Assembly: GCA_023264995.1 (NCBI GenBank)
Contig: JAHFUR010000004.1
Span: 1-64,000, forward strand
DNA: 64,000 nucleotides
Direction: 5' to 3'
DNA from: Acidimicrobiia bacterium
Lineage (GTDB): Bacteria; Actinomycetota; Acidimicrobiia; Acidimicrobiales; AC-14
Positions 33,618 through 48,100 of the stretch are shown in pieces. The position numbers and the translations under genes are program-made. Under the pieces are notes generated by a model. That model was not told where the DNA came from, made no database searches, and saw nothing but the letters and a program-made list of their open reading frames with translations. Each line of letters starts with the position of its first letter. The stretch's first letter is position 1.

Positions 33618-34889
33618 CTACAGGTAGGCCTCGGGGTTCACCGGGTCGCCGTTCACCCGGACCTCGAAGTGGACGTGGGGCCCGGTGCAGTCGCCCGTAC
33701 ACCCGACCCGGCCGATGGTCTGGCCCTGGGTGACCTTCTGGCCGGCGGACACGTTGATCACCGACTGGTGGCCGTACAGGGTGGCGATGCCACCGCCGTG
33801 GTCGATGATGGTGGCGTTGCCGTAGCCCCCGTACCAGCCGGCGCTCACCACGACCCCGTCGGCGGCGGCCCGGATGGGCGTGCCCTCGTCGGCGCCGTAG
33901 TCGATGCCGGTGTGCAACCGGGCCGTGCCGTAGATGGGGTGGATCCGGTAGCCGAACGGTGAGGTGATCGGCGCGCCGGGCACGGGCACGATCAGCCGTC
34001 CGGGGGCCTTGGTCAGCGCCGCCGGCGCCCCCGACGGGTTGGCGGCTGCGGCCCGGGCCGCGGCCTCGGCCGCCAGCTGGCGCTGGCGGAGGGTCTCGGC
34101 GATCGCCGCCGACTCCTTCTCCAGGCTGCCGACCTGGGCCTCGAACTCGTCCTTGCGGGCCAGCACCTCGGCCCGGAGCTTGGACGTCTGGTTGATCTCG
34201 GCCTGCACCTGGGCCCGAGCCGCGGCCTGGGCGTCACGGCTCACCTGCAGGGTTGCCCGCTGGCCGGCCACCAGGTCGCGCGCCCCCTGGGCCTCGGCGC
34301 GCGATGCGTCGAGCTGCTTGCCCAGGTCACCGACCTCGTCGCGAAGGCGCTCGGTGGCGGAGATGGCATCGGCCTGCGACCCGACGACGGCCCGCAGGTA
34401 TGACCGCTTCGACGCCAGGTCGCCCAGGTTGGACGACTTGAGGAGCATCGAGGCGTAGTTGGCCGCCTCGGACTGGCCCGTGTAGGCGGCGATGGCCTGG
34501 CGGCCAAGCTCGTCCTTGGCGTCGGCCAGGGCCTGGCGGGCATCGGCCAGCCGGCCTTCCACCACCCGCTGCTGGCCCTCGAGGGCCGTCACTTTGGCCT
34601 GGGCCGCGTCGAGCTGGCGCTGCACGGCGGCGATCTGCCCGTCGAAACCGGCCACCTTGGCATCGAGCACGGCCTTGCGGGCGTTCGAGTCGCCGATGAG
34701 GCCGAGCAGGCGCTGCTCCTCGGCCGACGCGGTGTCCACCTGCTTCTTGGTGGCCTCGATCTGCTGGTCGACTTTGGTCTTGTCCGCCGCCGTCTGGGCG
34801 CCGGCCGAGCCCGAGAGGAGGGGCGCGGCCAGGGACAGGGCGGCCAGCACCGCCATGAGCCCCCGGCGCCGGACTTTCACATTGGCCAC
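33618..34889 (-). CDS. M23 (LytM) peptidoglycan hydrolase with coiled-coil domain, FtsEX-associated
   Basis: 423 residues from GTG 34889. A signal peptide (LAALSLAAPLLSGSAGAQ) is followed by a long coiled coil (about residues 40-290) and a C-terminal M23 domain with zinc ligands in LHTGIDYGADEG and GPHVHFEVRVNG. It is an EnvC/PcsB/RipC-type layout. The gene directly follows ftsX on the same strand, so ATP-driven FtsEX probably switches it on at the septum. Upstream starts are possible, but GTG 34889 gives a normal signal peptide. Confidence 0.88.
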   Translation of the reverse strand: MANVKVRRRGLMAVLAALSLAAPLLSGSAGAQTAADKTKVDQQIEATKKQVDTASAEEQRLLGLIGDSNARKAVLDAKVAGFDGQIAAVQRQLDAAQAKVTALEGQQRVVEGRLADARQALADAKDELGRQAIAAYTGQSEAANYASMLLKSSNLGDLASKRSYLRAVVGSQADAISATERLRDEVGDLGKQLDASRAEAQGARDLVAGQRATLQVSRDAQAAARAQVQAEINQTSKLRAEVLARKDEFEAQVGSLEKESAAIAETLRQRQLAAEAAARAAAANPSGAPAALTKAPGRLIVPVPGAPITSPFGYRIHPIYGTARLHTGIDYGADEGTPIRAAADGVVVSAGWYGGYGNATIIDHGGGIATLYGHQSVINVSAGQKVTQGQTIGRVGCTGDCTGPHVHFEVRVNGDPVNPEAYL

Positions 34890-34956
34890 GTTCGCCCCAC
34901 CACTCACTCCAGCAACAACGGACTGTGCGCGTTCCCGCCGGGGTACTACGCCGTGC

Positions 34957-35850
34957 TCAAACGTCGAGGAACCGGCTGACGGCCAGGGCCGACCCGACGG
35001 TGCCCACCACGACACCGACGATCAACAACAGGATGCCCGTGCCCGTGACGTCGGAACTGGTCACCAGGAACTGCTTGAAGAGCTGGATGTCGTTGCGGGC
35101 GCCGGCGATGCGGTTCTGGATCAGGTCGCGGCCGACCCACACCACCCCGAAGGCCAGCGCGGCCCCGGCCAGGCCCTGCAGCAGGCCTTCGAGCATGAAC
35201 GGCACCCGGATGAACCAGTTGGTGGCCCCCACCAGCTTCATGACCGCCACCTCCCGCCGGCGGGCGAAGATGGCCATGCGGATGGTGTTCAGGATCAGCA
35301 GCGACGCGGCGGAGAGCAGGACGATGGCGATGGCCCACAGCATGATCTGCAGGAAGTTGGTGACCGACACCAGGGCGTCGACCTCCTCCTTGGCGTAGCT
35401 CACCCGGAACACGCCGGCGGTGTCCTCGAAGCGCTGGCCGATGATCTTGGTCTGCTCGGCCGCCCGGGGGACGACCCGGTACGACGGCGGGATCTGGTCG
35501 ACGGTGAGGCTGTCGCGCACGTCGGGTTCGTTGGCGAAGATCTTCTTGAACTCCTCGAACGCCTCGGGCTTGGAGACGTACCGGTAGTTCTTCACCTCGG
35601 GCATGCTCTTGAGCTGGCGGTCGATGGCGTCGGACTCAGGTTGGGACGCGTCGGCCTTCATGAAGATCGACAGCTCGACGTTGCCCTTCCACTGCACCGT
35701 GGCCCGGTCGACGCCCCGCTTCACCAGCAACGCGCCGCCGACCAGCGTGAGCGACACGGCCACGGTGAGCAGCGCCGCCGACGCCATCGAGACGTTGCGC
35801 TTCAGGTTGGACACCGTCTCGCGAAAGACGTACTCGAGGTTGACAGCCAA
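34957..35850 (-). CDS. ftsX: Cell-division protein FtsX
   Basis: 297 residues, four transmembrane helices and a large extracytoplasmic loop (about 50-160) between the first two. Conserved ARRREVAVMKLVGATNWFIR lies before the third helix. The start is TTG 35850, with GGAGGGAAGG just upstream. FtsX is the membrane partner of FtsE and passes ATP-driven movement to a peptidoglycan hydrolase, here probably the adjacent M23 protein. Confidence 0.93.
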   Translation of the reverse strand: MAVNLEYVFRETVSNLKRNVSMASAALLTVAVSLTLVGGALLVKRGVDRATVQWKGNVELSIFMKADASQPESDAIDRQLKSMPEVKNYRYVSKPEAFEEFKKIFANEPDVRDSLTVDQIPPSYRVVPRAAEQTKIIGQRFEDTAGVFRVSYAKEEVDALVSVTNFLQIMLWAIAIVLLSAASLLILNTIRMAIFARRREVAVMKLVGATNWFIRVPFMLEGLLQGLAGAALAFGVVWVGRDLIQNRIAGARNDIQLFKQFLVTSSDVTGTGILLLIVGVVVGTVGSALAVSRFLDV

Positions 35851-35882
35851 CTATGCCTTCCCTCCGGGGGCCCGGAGCGGGA

Positions 35883-36569
35883 TCAGGTGAACGCCCCGTA
35901 GACGCCGCGGGCCTGGTCGCGCACGATCACGCCGCGGTCGAGCTCGATGACCCGCCGGCGCATGGTGTCGACGATGCTCGAGTCGTGGGTGGACATGACC
36001 ACCGTGGTGCCCGTGCGGTTGATGCGGTCGAGCAGGCGCATGATGCCCACCGACGTGCTCGGGTCGAGGTTGCCGGTGGGCTCGTCGGCCAGCAGGATCA
36101 GGGGCCGGTTCACGAAGGCCCGGGCGATCGAGACCCGCTGCTGCTCACCACCCGACATCTCGTTGGGGAAGTGGTCACGCTTCTTGGTCAGGCCGACCAG
36201 GTCGAGGACCTGCGGCACCTGCTGCTTGATGACGTGCGGGGGCCGGCCGATCACCTCGAGGGCGAAGGCCACGTTCTCGTACGCCGTCTTGCTGGGCAGC
36301 AGCTTGAAGTCCTGGAATACGCAGCCGATGTTGCGCCGCAGCAGCGGCACCTTCCACGAGCTGAGCTGGCCGATGTCCTTGCCCGCCACCCAGATGCGGC
36401 CCGAGTCGGGCTTCTCCTCCTTGATGAGGAGGCGGATCATCGTCGACTTGCCCGACCCGGTCGGGCCGACGATGAAGACGAACTCCTGCTTGGCGATGTC
36501 GAGAGACACGTCCCGCAGGGCGACGACGTTCCCCTTGTACGTTTTGTTGACGTCACGCAGCCGTATCAC
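35883..36569 (-). CDS. ftsE: Cell-division ATP-binding protein FtsE
   Basis: 228 residues from GTG 36569 ([20 protein letters not shown]). Walker A is [15 protein letters not shown], the signature is [17 protein letters not shown], and Walker B is [11 protein letters not shown]. It drives FtsX during septal wall hydrolysis. The frame is open further upstream to 36647, but 228 residues is the normal FtsE length. No clear Shine-Dalgarno sequence precedes the GTG, so the start is less sure than the product. Confidence 0.92.
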   Translation of the reverse strand: MIRLRDVNKTYKGNVVALRDVSLDIAKQEFVFIVGPTGSGKSTMIRLLIKEEKPDSGRIWVAGKDIGQLSSWKVPLLRRNIGCVFQDFKLLPSKTAYENVAFALEVIGRPPHVIKQQVPQVLDLVGLTKKRDHFPNEMSGGEQQRVSIARAFVNRPLILLADEPTGNLDPSTSVGIMRLLDRINRTGTTVVMSTHDSSIVDTMRRRVIELDRGVIVRDQARGVYGAFT

Positions 36570-36837
36570 GAGAGCGGTCGGATCATGGTGTCCGTGCGAC
36601 TCCCCCCCCGGGGCCCCACGCCACTGCTGGCAGGAAGCACGGGCCAATGGTAACGACGCTGCCTGTTCAATGCCAGTACCCCCAGCACTTATGAGCAGGC
36701 TGTGAGGAGCCGGACGTGACGGCAGGACGGCGTTGGCGGCCCGTCGGGTGGCGGTTGGCGACGGGAAAGACGTCGACGCGCAACCGTCATCGCAGACCGC
36801 TGGGGTCGCGCAGGCAACAAAGAACGGCGGGCGGGCC

Positions 36838-37941
36838 CTACGCCGGCCGCTTCCGCCAGCGCAGGTAGGCCTCCATGTAGCCGTCGAGGTCGCCGTCGAG
36901 CACTGCGGTCACGTTGCCGGACTCATGGCCGGTACGCAGGTCCTTGACCATCTGGTAGGGCTGGAGGACGTAGGAGCGGATCTGGCTCCCCCACGTCACC
37001 TCCCGCTGCTCGCCGGCGATGGCATCGAGCTCGGCCCGACGTTCCTGGCGGGCCCGTTCGGCCAGCTTGGCGGCCAGGATCTTCATGGCCACGTCCTTGT
37101 TCTGGTGCTGGCTGCGCTGGTTCTGGCACGACACCACGATGTTGGTCGGCAGGTGGGTGATGCGCACCGCCGAGTCGGTGACGTTGACGTGCTGGCCGCC
37201 GGCGCCCGACGAGCGGTACGTGTCGATCCGGAGGTCCTTCTCGTCGATCACGACCTCCTCGGACGCCTCTTCGAGGTAGGGCACAGCCTCGAAGGACGCG
37301 AAGGCGGTGTGGCGGCGGGCCTGGGCGTCGAACGGGGAGATACGCACCAGCCGGTGCACGCCCTTCTCCCCGACCAGCAGCCCATAGGCGAACCGGCCCC
37401 GCACGATCAGGGTGGCCGACGTGATCCCCGCCTCCTGGCCCGAGGTCACCTCCTCCAGCTCCACGCTGAAGCCCCGGCGCTCGGCCCAGCGCAGGTACAT
37501 GCGCAGCAACATCTCGGCCCAGTCCTGGGCGTCGGTGCCGCCGGCGCCGGAGTGCACCTCGCACACCGCGTCGCGCTCGTCGTGCTCGCCGGAATAGAGC
37601 GACCGCAGCTCCAGCGCGTCGAACTCCTTGGTGAGGGCGGCCAGCCCGGCCTCCACCTCGGCCTCCACCGAGTCGTCGTCCTCCTCCCGGCCCAGCTCGA
37701 AGAGCACCTCCACGTCGGACAGCCGGGCCTCGAGCCCGTCGAGCATGTCGATGTCGTCCTTCACCATGGCCAGCTCGCCGGTGACCTTCCGGGCCTCGTT
37801 GGGGTCGTCCCAGAGCGACGGGTCGGAGGCGCGCTTCTCCAGCTCGCCCAGCCGGGCGCGCTTGGCGTCGAGGCCCAGGTCCTTGGACGACTCAGACAGC
37901 CGGCGGTGCAACTCGACCAGATCAGCCGACAGGTCGCGCAT
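36838..37941 (-). CDS. prfB: Peptide chain release factor 2
   Basis: 367 residues. The stop-codon recognition tripeptide SPF is present in [13 protein letters not shown], which marks RF2 (UGA/UAA). The catalytic GGQ lies in [18 protein letters not shown]. The frame is continuous from ATG 37941, so the programmed +1 frameshift of many prfB genes is absent. It lies between secA and ftsE on the same strand, the common actinobacterial order. Confidence 0.95.
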   Translation of the reverse strand: MRDLSADLVELHRRLSESSKDLGLDAKRARLGELEKRASDPSLWDDPNEARKVTGELAMVKDDIDMLDGLEARLSDVEVLFELGREEDDDSVEAEVEAGLAALTKEFDALELRSLYSGEHDERDAVCEVHSGAGGTDAQDWAEMLLRMYLRWAERRGFSVELEEVTSGQEAGITSATLIVRGRFAYGLLVGEKGVHRLVRISPFDAQARRHTAFASFEAVPYLEEASEEVVIDEKDLRIDTYRSSGAGGQHVNVTDSAVRITHLPTNIVVSCQNQRSQHQNKDVAMKILAAKLAERARQERRAELDAIAGEQREVTWGSQIRSYVLQPYQMVKDLRTGHESGNVTAVLDGDLDGYMEAYLRWRKRPA

Positions 37942-38004
37942 CAGCCCGCCTCCGATCCGGCTGCACCTGCCTGCCGATTGGCGGGCAACTGCTGCCAGAT
38001 CGGG

Positions 38005-40740
<2,736 letters not shown>

Positions 40741-40747
40741 GGCGTCG

Positions 40748-40753
40748 AGTCTA
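40748..40753 (-). promoter_or_regulatory. secA: -10 hexamer TAGACT for secA
   Basis: TAGACT on the minus strand ends seven bases before the secA ATG. There is no Shine-Dalgarno sequence between them. Confidence 0.5.
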
Positions 40754-40807
40754 CCGGTGGGGGACACCTGCCACGCTGGCGGTTCGGCACTCGGCCAGAA
40801 TGTCGCC

Positions 40808-42328
40808 GTGGTCCTCCCCACCCCGGTCCGGACCCCGCCGCCGGCGCCGGCTGCGGACCAGGTTGACCTTGACCGGCTCGTCCAATGGGCCAAGCGGAGG
40901 GACCCCGTGCGCTGGGCGCTGGGCGCCATGGTCCTCGTCTGGTCCCTGACGTTCATCCGCCTCGGGTTCCAGCGCCACGACCGGTTCGGCACGTTCGGCT
41001 TCGACCTGGGGATCTACGACCAGGCCATCTGGCTGCTCTCACGGTTCCGCGACCCGTTCATCACCATCCGGGGCCTGGAGTTCTTCGGCCACCACGTCAA
41101 CCCGGCCCTGCTGCTCCTCGTGCCCTTCTACTGGCTGGGCGCCGGGCCCAAGTTCCTCCTCGTCGTCCAGGTCGCCTCGCAGGCCTCCGGCGCCATCGCC
41201 GTCTTCCTGCTGGCCCGCGACCGGTTGGCGGCGCGGTGGCCGGCGGTGACCCTGGCCGGCGTGCTCCTCCTGCACCCCACCTACCAGTATCTGGCCTGGG
41301 AGTACTTCCACCCCGACGCCCTCGCCGTCGGCCCCCTCCTGTTCGCCTACTGGGCGGCGCGGGCCCGGCGCTGGCGGTGGTTCGCCCTCGCCGCCGTCCT
41401 GGCCATGGCCTGCAAGGAGGACGTCGCCCTGGCCATGGTGGTGATAGGCCTGCTCATCGCCGTCCGGGGCGACCGGCGCATCGGCGCGCTGGTGGCCGTG
41501 CTCGCCGCGGCCTGGTTCGCCGTCGCCACCCGGGTGATCATCCCGGCGGCGAACGGGATCGGGCCTTTCTACGACTCCTTCTTCGGCGAGTTCGGCTCCT
41601 CGGCCGGCCAGGTGGCCGGCAACGTCCTCACCCATCCCGGCAAGGCCTTCGACGTCGCCACCCGCCCGGACCGCCTGAGCTACTACCGGATGATGTTCGC
41701 GCCGGTGGCCCTGGTCCCGCTGTTCGCGGTGCCGACGCTGCTCATCGGCGCGCCCATGCTCGGCATCAACGCCCTCTCCTCCTTCCCCTACCAGCACGAG
41801 ATCCGCTACCACTACGCCGCGCTCGTCCTGGTCGGCATCATCCTGGCCACCGTGGAGGCCATCGCCCTCCTGGGCCGCACCCCGGCGGCCCGCGCCTTCC
41901 TCGTCGGCCTGGTGGCGGCCACGTCGCTGGCGGGCACCGTGGCCTGGGGCCCTTCGCCGATCAGTGTGAAGTTCCGGTCGGGCCTCTGGGCCCTGAACCC
42001 CACCACCCAGCAGGCGGCCCGGGAGCGGGCCGTCGCCCGTATCCCTCCGGGCGCGTCGGCCACCGTGCATTACCAGTACTCCCCGCACCTCACCCACCGG
42101 GCCAAGATCTACGAGTGGCCGGCGCCGTGGGAGCCGGCCAACTGGGGGGTGCGGGGCGAGAACCTGGACGACCCCGCCGGCGTGCAGTGGCTCCTACTGG
42201 ACGAGGCGCTCCTGCAGGACCACGACCGGGCCCTCTACAACCGCCTGACCAGCCCCGGCGGGGAGTTCGTCGTGCGGTCGTCGGAGATGGGGATCATCGT
42301 CGCCGAGCGGGCCCGCCCGCCCGGCTAA
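40808..42328 (+). CDS. DUF2079 multi-pass membrane protein
   Basis: 506 residues from GTG 40808. About ten transmembrane helices are visible. Conserved DUF2079 segments include RFGTFGFDLGIYDQAIWLLS, FFGHHVNPALLLLVPFYW and YLAWEYFHPDALAVGPLLF; the Asp and His residues resemble GT-C glycosyltransferase loops. Function is unproven, probably lipid-linked sugar transfer. CAGAAT lies six bases before the GTG. Its 3' end overlaps the stop of the convergent GT2 gene by four bases. Confidence 0.85.
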   Translation: MVLPTPVRTPPPAPAADQVDLDRLVQWAKRRDPVRWALGAMVLVWSLTFIRLGFQRHDRFGTFGFDLGIYDQAIWLLSRFRDPFITIRGLEFFGHHVNPALLLLVPFYWLGAGPKFLLVVQVASQASGAIAVFLLARDRLAARWPAVTLAGVLLLHPTYQYLAWEYFHPDALAVGPLLFAYWAARARRWRWFALAAVLAMACKEDVALAMVVIGLLIAVRGDRRIGALVAVLAAAWFAVATRVIIPAANGIGPFYDSFFGEFGSSAGQVAGNVLTHPGKAFDVATRPDRLSYYRMMFAPVALVPLFAVPTLLIGAPMLGINALSSFPYQHEIRYHYAALVLVGIILATVEAIALLGRTPAARAFLVGLVAATSLAGTVAWGPSPISVKFRSGLWALNPTTQQAARERAVARIPPGASATVHYQYSPHLTHRAKIYEWPAPWEPANWGVRGENLDDPAGVQWLLLDEALLQDHDRALYNRLTSPGGEFVVRSSEMGIIVAERARPPG

Positions 42329-43071
42329 CCGCCGGCGAAGGTCTTCACGCGGCGGGCGACGCGGGAGTAGCGGGCGATGCAGTAGAGCGCCCGCCAGCCA
42401 TCGCGCCAGCCGATCTTCTTGCCCTCGGCATACGTGCGGCCGGAGTAGGAGATGCCGACCTCGTAGATCCGCCAGCCACCGCCGGCCACCTTCGCCGTCA
42501 GCTCAGGCTCGATGCCGAACCGGTCTTCCTGCAGCTCCATGCTCCGGAGGACCTCCTGGCGGAACATCTTGTAACAGGTCTCCATGTCGGTGAGGTTCAG
42601 GTCGGTGGCCATGTTCGACAGCATCGTGAGCAGCCGGTTGCCGACGCTGTGCCAGAAGTACAGCACCCGGTGTGGGCGCGACGAGTGGAAGCGCGACCCG
42701 AAGACCACGTCGGCCCGCCCGTCGAGAAGGGGGGCGAGCATGGCCCCATAGTCGTCCGGGTCGTACTCGTCGTCGGCATCCTGGACGACGACGTACGGCA
42801 AAGTTGTCTCGGCGAACCCGCGGCGCAGGGCCGCGCCCTTGCCCTGGTTCCGCGGTTGGAGCAGGACCCGCAGGCGGGGATCGGCGAGCTCGGCGAGGAC
42901 CGGGCGGGTGGCATCGGTGGACCCGTCGTCGACGACCACCAGCTCGCCCACGAACGGTGACGCCAGCACCCGACGGACCACGCCGGCGACGGTGGGCGCC
43001 TCGTTGTAGCAGGGCATGACCACCGAGAGGCAGCGTTGGCTCGGCGGCCCCGCCTCGCCGGCGTCGCTCAC
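42325..43071 (-). CDS. Family 2 glycosyltransferase (polyprenol-phosphate sugar synthase type)
   Basis: 248 residues from GTG 43071. GT-A fold with CLSVVMPCYNEAPTVAGVV, VVVDDGSTDATRPV, NQGKGAALRRGFAE and the DxD-type VVQDADDEYDPDDY. It resembles DPM1 and DolP-glucose synthases that load a sugar from its nucleotide onto polyprenyl phosphate; it has no added membrane helices. The neighbouring DUF2079 protein could use the lipid-linked sugar as donor. Confidence 0.88.
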   Translation of the reverse strand: MSDAGEAGPPSQRCLSVVMPCYNEAPTVAGVVRRVLASPFVGELVVVDDGSTDATRPVLAELADPRLRVLLQPRNQGKGAALRRGFAETTLPYVVVQDADDEYDPDDYGAMLAPLLDGRADVVFGSRFHSSRPHRVLYFWHSVGNRLLTMLSNMATDLNLTDMETCYKMFRQEVLRSMELQEDRFGIEPELTAKVAGGGWRIYEVGISYSGRTYAEGKKIGWRDGWRALYCIARYSRVARRVKTFAGG

Positions 43072-43114
43072 CGCCGGGACCGGCCTCCCGGACCGGACCG
43101 GCCGCCGCCGGCGC

Positions 43115-43834
43115 TCATCCCGGCATGCCCATCTGGTGGCGTACCCCGCCGGCCAGGGCCTCGATGTGCGACGTCTCGCACGTACCTTCGCTGAGGTGGC
43201 TGTGGGAACCGGCCGGCTTGGCCTCCCCGTCGTTGGCGGTCGGCGTGCCGAACACCACGCTGGAGTAGGCCAGGTCGCTGCACGCGTTGAGCGGGGGGCC
43301 GTAGTACTCGGTCCACATGACCGACCAGGAGTCCAGGTTGCGCCAGTGCCCCGGCACCCGGATGCCGCCGATCTCGCTGATCACGCCGGTGACCTCGTCG
43401 CGCACCTTGGCCGCCCACCACCCCCCGCCGGGGGTCGACACCTTCATGGCATAGGCCCGGCCGGGCTGCCACAGGTAGGGGATGCGGCAGCTCCACCCGG
43501 TGCCCTCGCCACTGAAGCGGGTCGTGCCGGGGCCGGCGGCCTCCTCGGCGTCCCAGATGGAGAAGATGGCCATCTTGCCCAGGCTGCCGTCGGCCCGGTT
43601 GCCCTTGGTCTGGAGGCCGATGTACCCGCCTTCGCCGCCGATGAGGCGGAACTGGTGGGCCCAGAAGTACGTGGAGTCGGGGCCGGGGTCGGTCTCGGGG
43701 AGCAGGGTGTGCTCGAAGCTCGTGTACCCGGCCAGCAGGGTCCGGGCGAACGACGTCGAGGGTGGCCATCGCCACTCGGTATAGGTGCCGCACGGGGTGG
43801 GACGGGGCCGGCGCAGGCCCTTGAACGTGGCCAC
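43115..43834 (-). CDS. DUF3472-like protein, probable carbohydrate-related beta-sandwich
   Basis: 239 residues from GTG 43834. Segments such as GGYIGLQTKGNRADG and KMAIFSIWDAEEA, with aromatic-rich WSCRIPYLWQPGRAY, resemble the DUF3472 family seen in secreted carbohydrate-active proteins. No signal peptide is clear in this frame. The gene starts two bases after the stop of the response regulator, so the two are likely co-translated. The family call is tentative. Confidence 0.6.
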   Translation of the reverse strand: MATFKGLRRPRPTPCGTYTEWRWPPSTSFARTLLAGYTSFEHTLLPETDPGPDSTYFWAHQFRLIGGEGGYIGLQTKGNRADGSLGKMAIFSIWDAEEAAGPGTTRFSGEGTGWSCRIPYLWQPGRAYAMKVSTPGGGWWAAKVRDEVTGVISEIGGIRVPGHWRNLDSWSVMWTEYYGPPLNACSDLAYSSVVFGTPTANDGEAKPAGSHSHLSEGTCETSHIEALAGGVRHQMGMPG

Positions 43835-43836
43835 CG

Positions 43837-44487
43837 TCAGGTGGCCGGTTCGATCTGGGAGCGGAGCTGCAGCTTGGTGAGGATGTTGGCCACGTGGTTG
43901 CGGACCATGCTCTCGGCGACGGCCAGCTCGGTGGCGATCCGGGTGTTGTCGTGGCCCAGGGCCACCAGCTTCAGCACGGCCACCTCTCGCTCGGTCAGGC
44001 GTGACGAACCCGAGCCTGGCTCGTCTGCGCCCGTGGTCGGGGCGGAGAACTCGGCGAGCAGCTTGGCGGCCAATGGGGCCGAGATCAGGCTCTCGCCGGC
44101 GTCCACCTTCCGGACGGCATCGGCCACCTCTTCGATGGAGACCTCCTTGAGGAGGTAGCCGTTGGCGCCGGCCTTCACCGCGCCATAGAGGTCGTCCTCC
44201 TCGTCGCTGACGCTGAGCACGATGATCCGTGTGGTCGGGAAGAGCTGGCGGATCAGCCTGGTGGCCTCGATCCCGCCCATCCGGGGCATCCGGACGTCCA
44301 TCAGGACCACGTCGGGCGCCAGCTCCTCGACCCGCGCCACCGCTTCCTGCCCGTCGGCCGCCTCGGCGACAACCTCGATGTCCTCCTCGGCCTCGAGCAC
44401 CATCCTCAGCCCGCGACGGAACAGGTCGTGATCGTCGGCGATGACGACCCGGATGGGCTCTTCGCCGCTCGGCCCGACCTGAGGCAC
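43837..44487 (-). CDS. NarL/LuxR-type response regulator
   Basis: 216 residues from GTG 44487. The receiver domain has VVIADDHDLFRRGL, the phosphoacceptor Asp in DVVLMDVRMPRMGG and the Lys in YLLKEVS. The C-terminal LuxR helix-turn-helix reads LTEREVAVLKLVALGHDN. No histidine kinase gene is adjacent. The GTG shares a base with the hpf stop (TAGTG), so it is coupled to the ribosome hibernation gene. Target genes are unknown. Confidence 0.92.
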   Translation of the reverse strand: MPQVGPSGEEPIRVVIADDHDLFRRGLRMVLEAEEDIEVVAEAADGQEAVARVEELAPDVVLMDVRMPRMGGIEATRLIRQLFPTTRIIVLSVSDEEDDLYGAVKAGANGYLLKEVSIEEVADAVRKVDAGESLISAPLAAKLLAEFSAPTTGADEPGSGSSRLTEREVAVLKLVALGHDNTRIATELAVAESMVRNHVANILTKLQLRSQIEPAT

Positions 44488-45044
44488 TAGCTGGCTTCGA
44501 TGAGGCCGATGTCGCCGTCGTTGCGACGGTAGACGACGGCGGCCACACCGTCGGTGGTGTTGAAGAGAAAGAAGTCGTGCCCGAGCACGTCCATCTGCAA
44601 GGCCGCCTCCTCCGCTGTCATCGGCTTCATGTCGAACTGCTTGGTCTTCACGATCCGAGGCGGGCCCTGCTCGCCGGCACCGTCGTCGTCATCGGCGGGC
44701 CCCGCGACCTCTACCGAGTCTAACTGGTGGTGCTTCGGGTGCGTCCGGCTGATCGACCGGCTCTTCAGCTTGCCGATCTGGTGCTCGAGCTTGTCGACCA
44801 CCTTGTCGAGCGAGGTCAGCGAGTCGGCCGAGGCAGCCTTGGCCCGGATGATCCGGCCCCGGCCCCGGAGGGTGGCTTCGCAGACCTCCTTGGCCGAGAT
44901 GCGGGGGTTGCGCTCCTCGATGAAGTGGACCTCGGCCTGCTCCCAGCCCTCGTGATGGCGGGAAAGCCGGGACACCTTCTCCTCTGCCGCGAGACGGAGA
45001 CGGTCGGTGACTTCGACATTGCGACCCCGGATCGTCACTTCCAC
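44487..45044 (-). CDS. hpf: Ribosome hibernation promoting factor, long form
   Basis: 185 residues from GTG 45044, with GAGGAGG six bases upstream. The N-terminal S30AE domain runs VTIRGRNVEVTDRLRLAAEE through VHFIEERNPRISAKEVCEA. A linker leads to the C-terminal dimerisation domain (MKPMTAEEAALQMDVLGHDF, then VVYRRNDGDIGLIEAS). The long form dimerises 70S ribosomes into inactive 100S particles in stationary phase. The start overlaps comF by 10 bases. The longer open frame upstream is a shadow of comF. Confidence 0.94.
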   Translation of the reverse strand: MEVTIRGRNVEVTDRLRLAAEEKVSRLSRHHEGWEQAEVHFIEERNPRISAKEVCEATLRGRGRIIRAKAASADSLTSLDKVVDKLEHQIGKLKSRSISRTHPKHHQLDSVEVAGPADDDDGAGEQGPPRIVKTKQFDMKPMTAEEAALQMDVLGHDFFLFNTTDGVAAVVYRRNDGDIGLIEAS

Positions 45045-45667
45045 AACTGCCTCCTCGTTGCCGACAAGACCGAGTGTACGTTGCGCCGGCTGGGAGGCGT
45101 CCGGGCGGCGGCGGCGACGTGCACCTCGGCCGCCCCCGCTTCGCGGAGGGCCCGGGCGGCGGCCGCAACCGTCGCCCCGGTGGTCACGACGTCGTCGACC
45201 AGCAGCACCCGCCAGCCGTCGGCGCGGCGGCGGGCATGGAAGATCGGGCCGGCGTAGCGCGCCTCGGCACCCCGCCCGGTCTGAGCCGGCCCGGCCGCCC
45301 GGCGGAGCATCGGCCGGCACGGGACGCCGAGCCGGCGGGCCACGGCCCGGGCCAGGACCTGGGCCTGGTCGAACCCCCGGGCCCGCCGGCGGGCCGGCGT
45401 GGTCGGTGCCCAGGTCACCACGTCGACGCCGGGCGGGGCGACGCTCGCCATCCCACGGGCCAGGAAGGGCACCGCGCTGCGGGCGTTGCGGTACTTGAGC
45501 CGGGCCACCAGCTCCCGCCCGGCCCCGTCGTAGGCGAGCAGCGCCCCGCAGCTGTCGACGCCCGGGGGCGCCGGCAGCGGCGGGGCGCGCCGCAGGTCGG
45601 CGGCGCAGCCGGCGCACGGTGCCGGCCCGCGTGCCCCGCAGACGGGGCAGCTCGTGGGGAGGAACAC
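45035..45667 (-). CDS. comF: ComF family phosphoribosyltransferase-like protein
   Basis: 210 residues. An N-terminal zinc finger (CPVCGARGPAPCAGC) precedes the PRTase domain with the phosphoribosyl-pyrophosphate loop WRVLLVDDVVTTGATVAAAA. The family name comes from competence, but in most lineages the role is unclear (DNA uptake or purine-like salvage). The hpf start lies within the last codons. It is separated from ahcY by a large nested hairpin. Confidence 0.9.
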   Translation of the reverse strand: MFLPTSCPVCGARGPAPCAGCAADLRRAPPLPAPPGVDSCGALLAYDGAGRELVARLKYRNARSAVPFLARGMASVAPPGVDVVTWAPTTPARRRARGFDQAQVLARAVARRLGVPCRPMLRRAAGPAQTGRGAEARYAGPIFHARRRADGWRVLLVDDVVTTGATVAAAARALREAGAAEVHVAAAARTPPSRRNVHSVLSATRRQLWK

Positions 45668-45701
45668 AGCCCGAGACTACGGACCGGGTGTGACAGTTTC
45701 T

Positions 45702-45748
45702 TTCATTGTCCGCTGATGTACCTCAGAGGTACTCAAGCGGACAATGAA
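45702..45748. terminator. Large nested hairpin after ahcY, probable terminator
   Basis: Outer arms TTCATTGTCCGCT (45702-45714) and AGCGGACAATGAA (45736-45748) are perfect over 13 bp. The inner hairpin GTACCTC-A-GAGGTAC (45718-45732) is also perfect, with 3-base linkers on each side. It begins five bases after the ahcY stop. It has the same shape as the AACTGGTGACG family but an unrelated sequence. Confidence 0.75.
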
Positions 45749-45752
45749 CGGC

Positions 45753-48096
<2,344 letters not shown>

Positions 48097-48100
<4 letters not shown>

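Noticed and set aside
37850-37941. Programmed frameshift at the start of prfB
   Set aside because: The frame is continuous from ATG through the RF2 N-terminal domain, and no in-frame TGA is present near codon 25.
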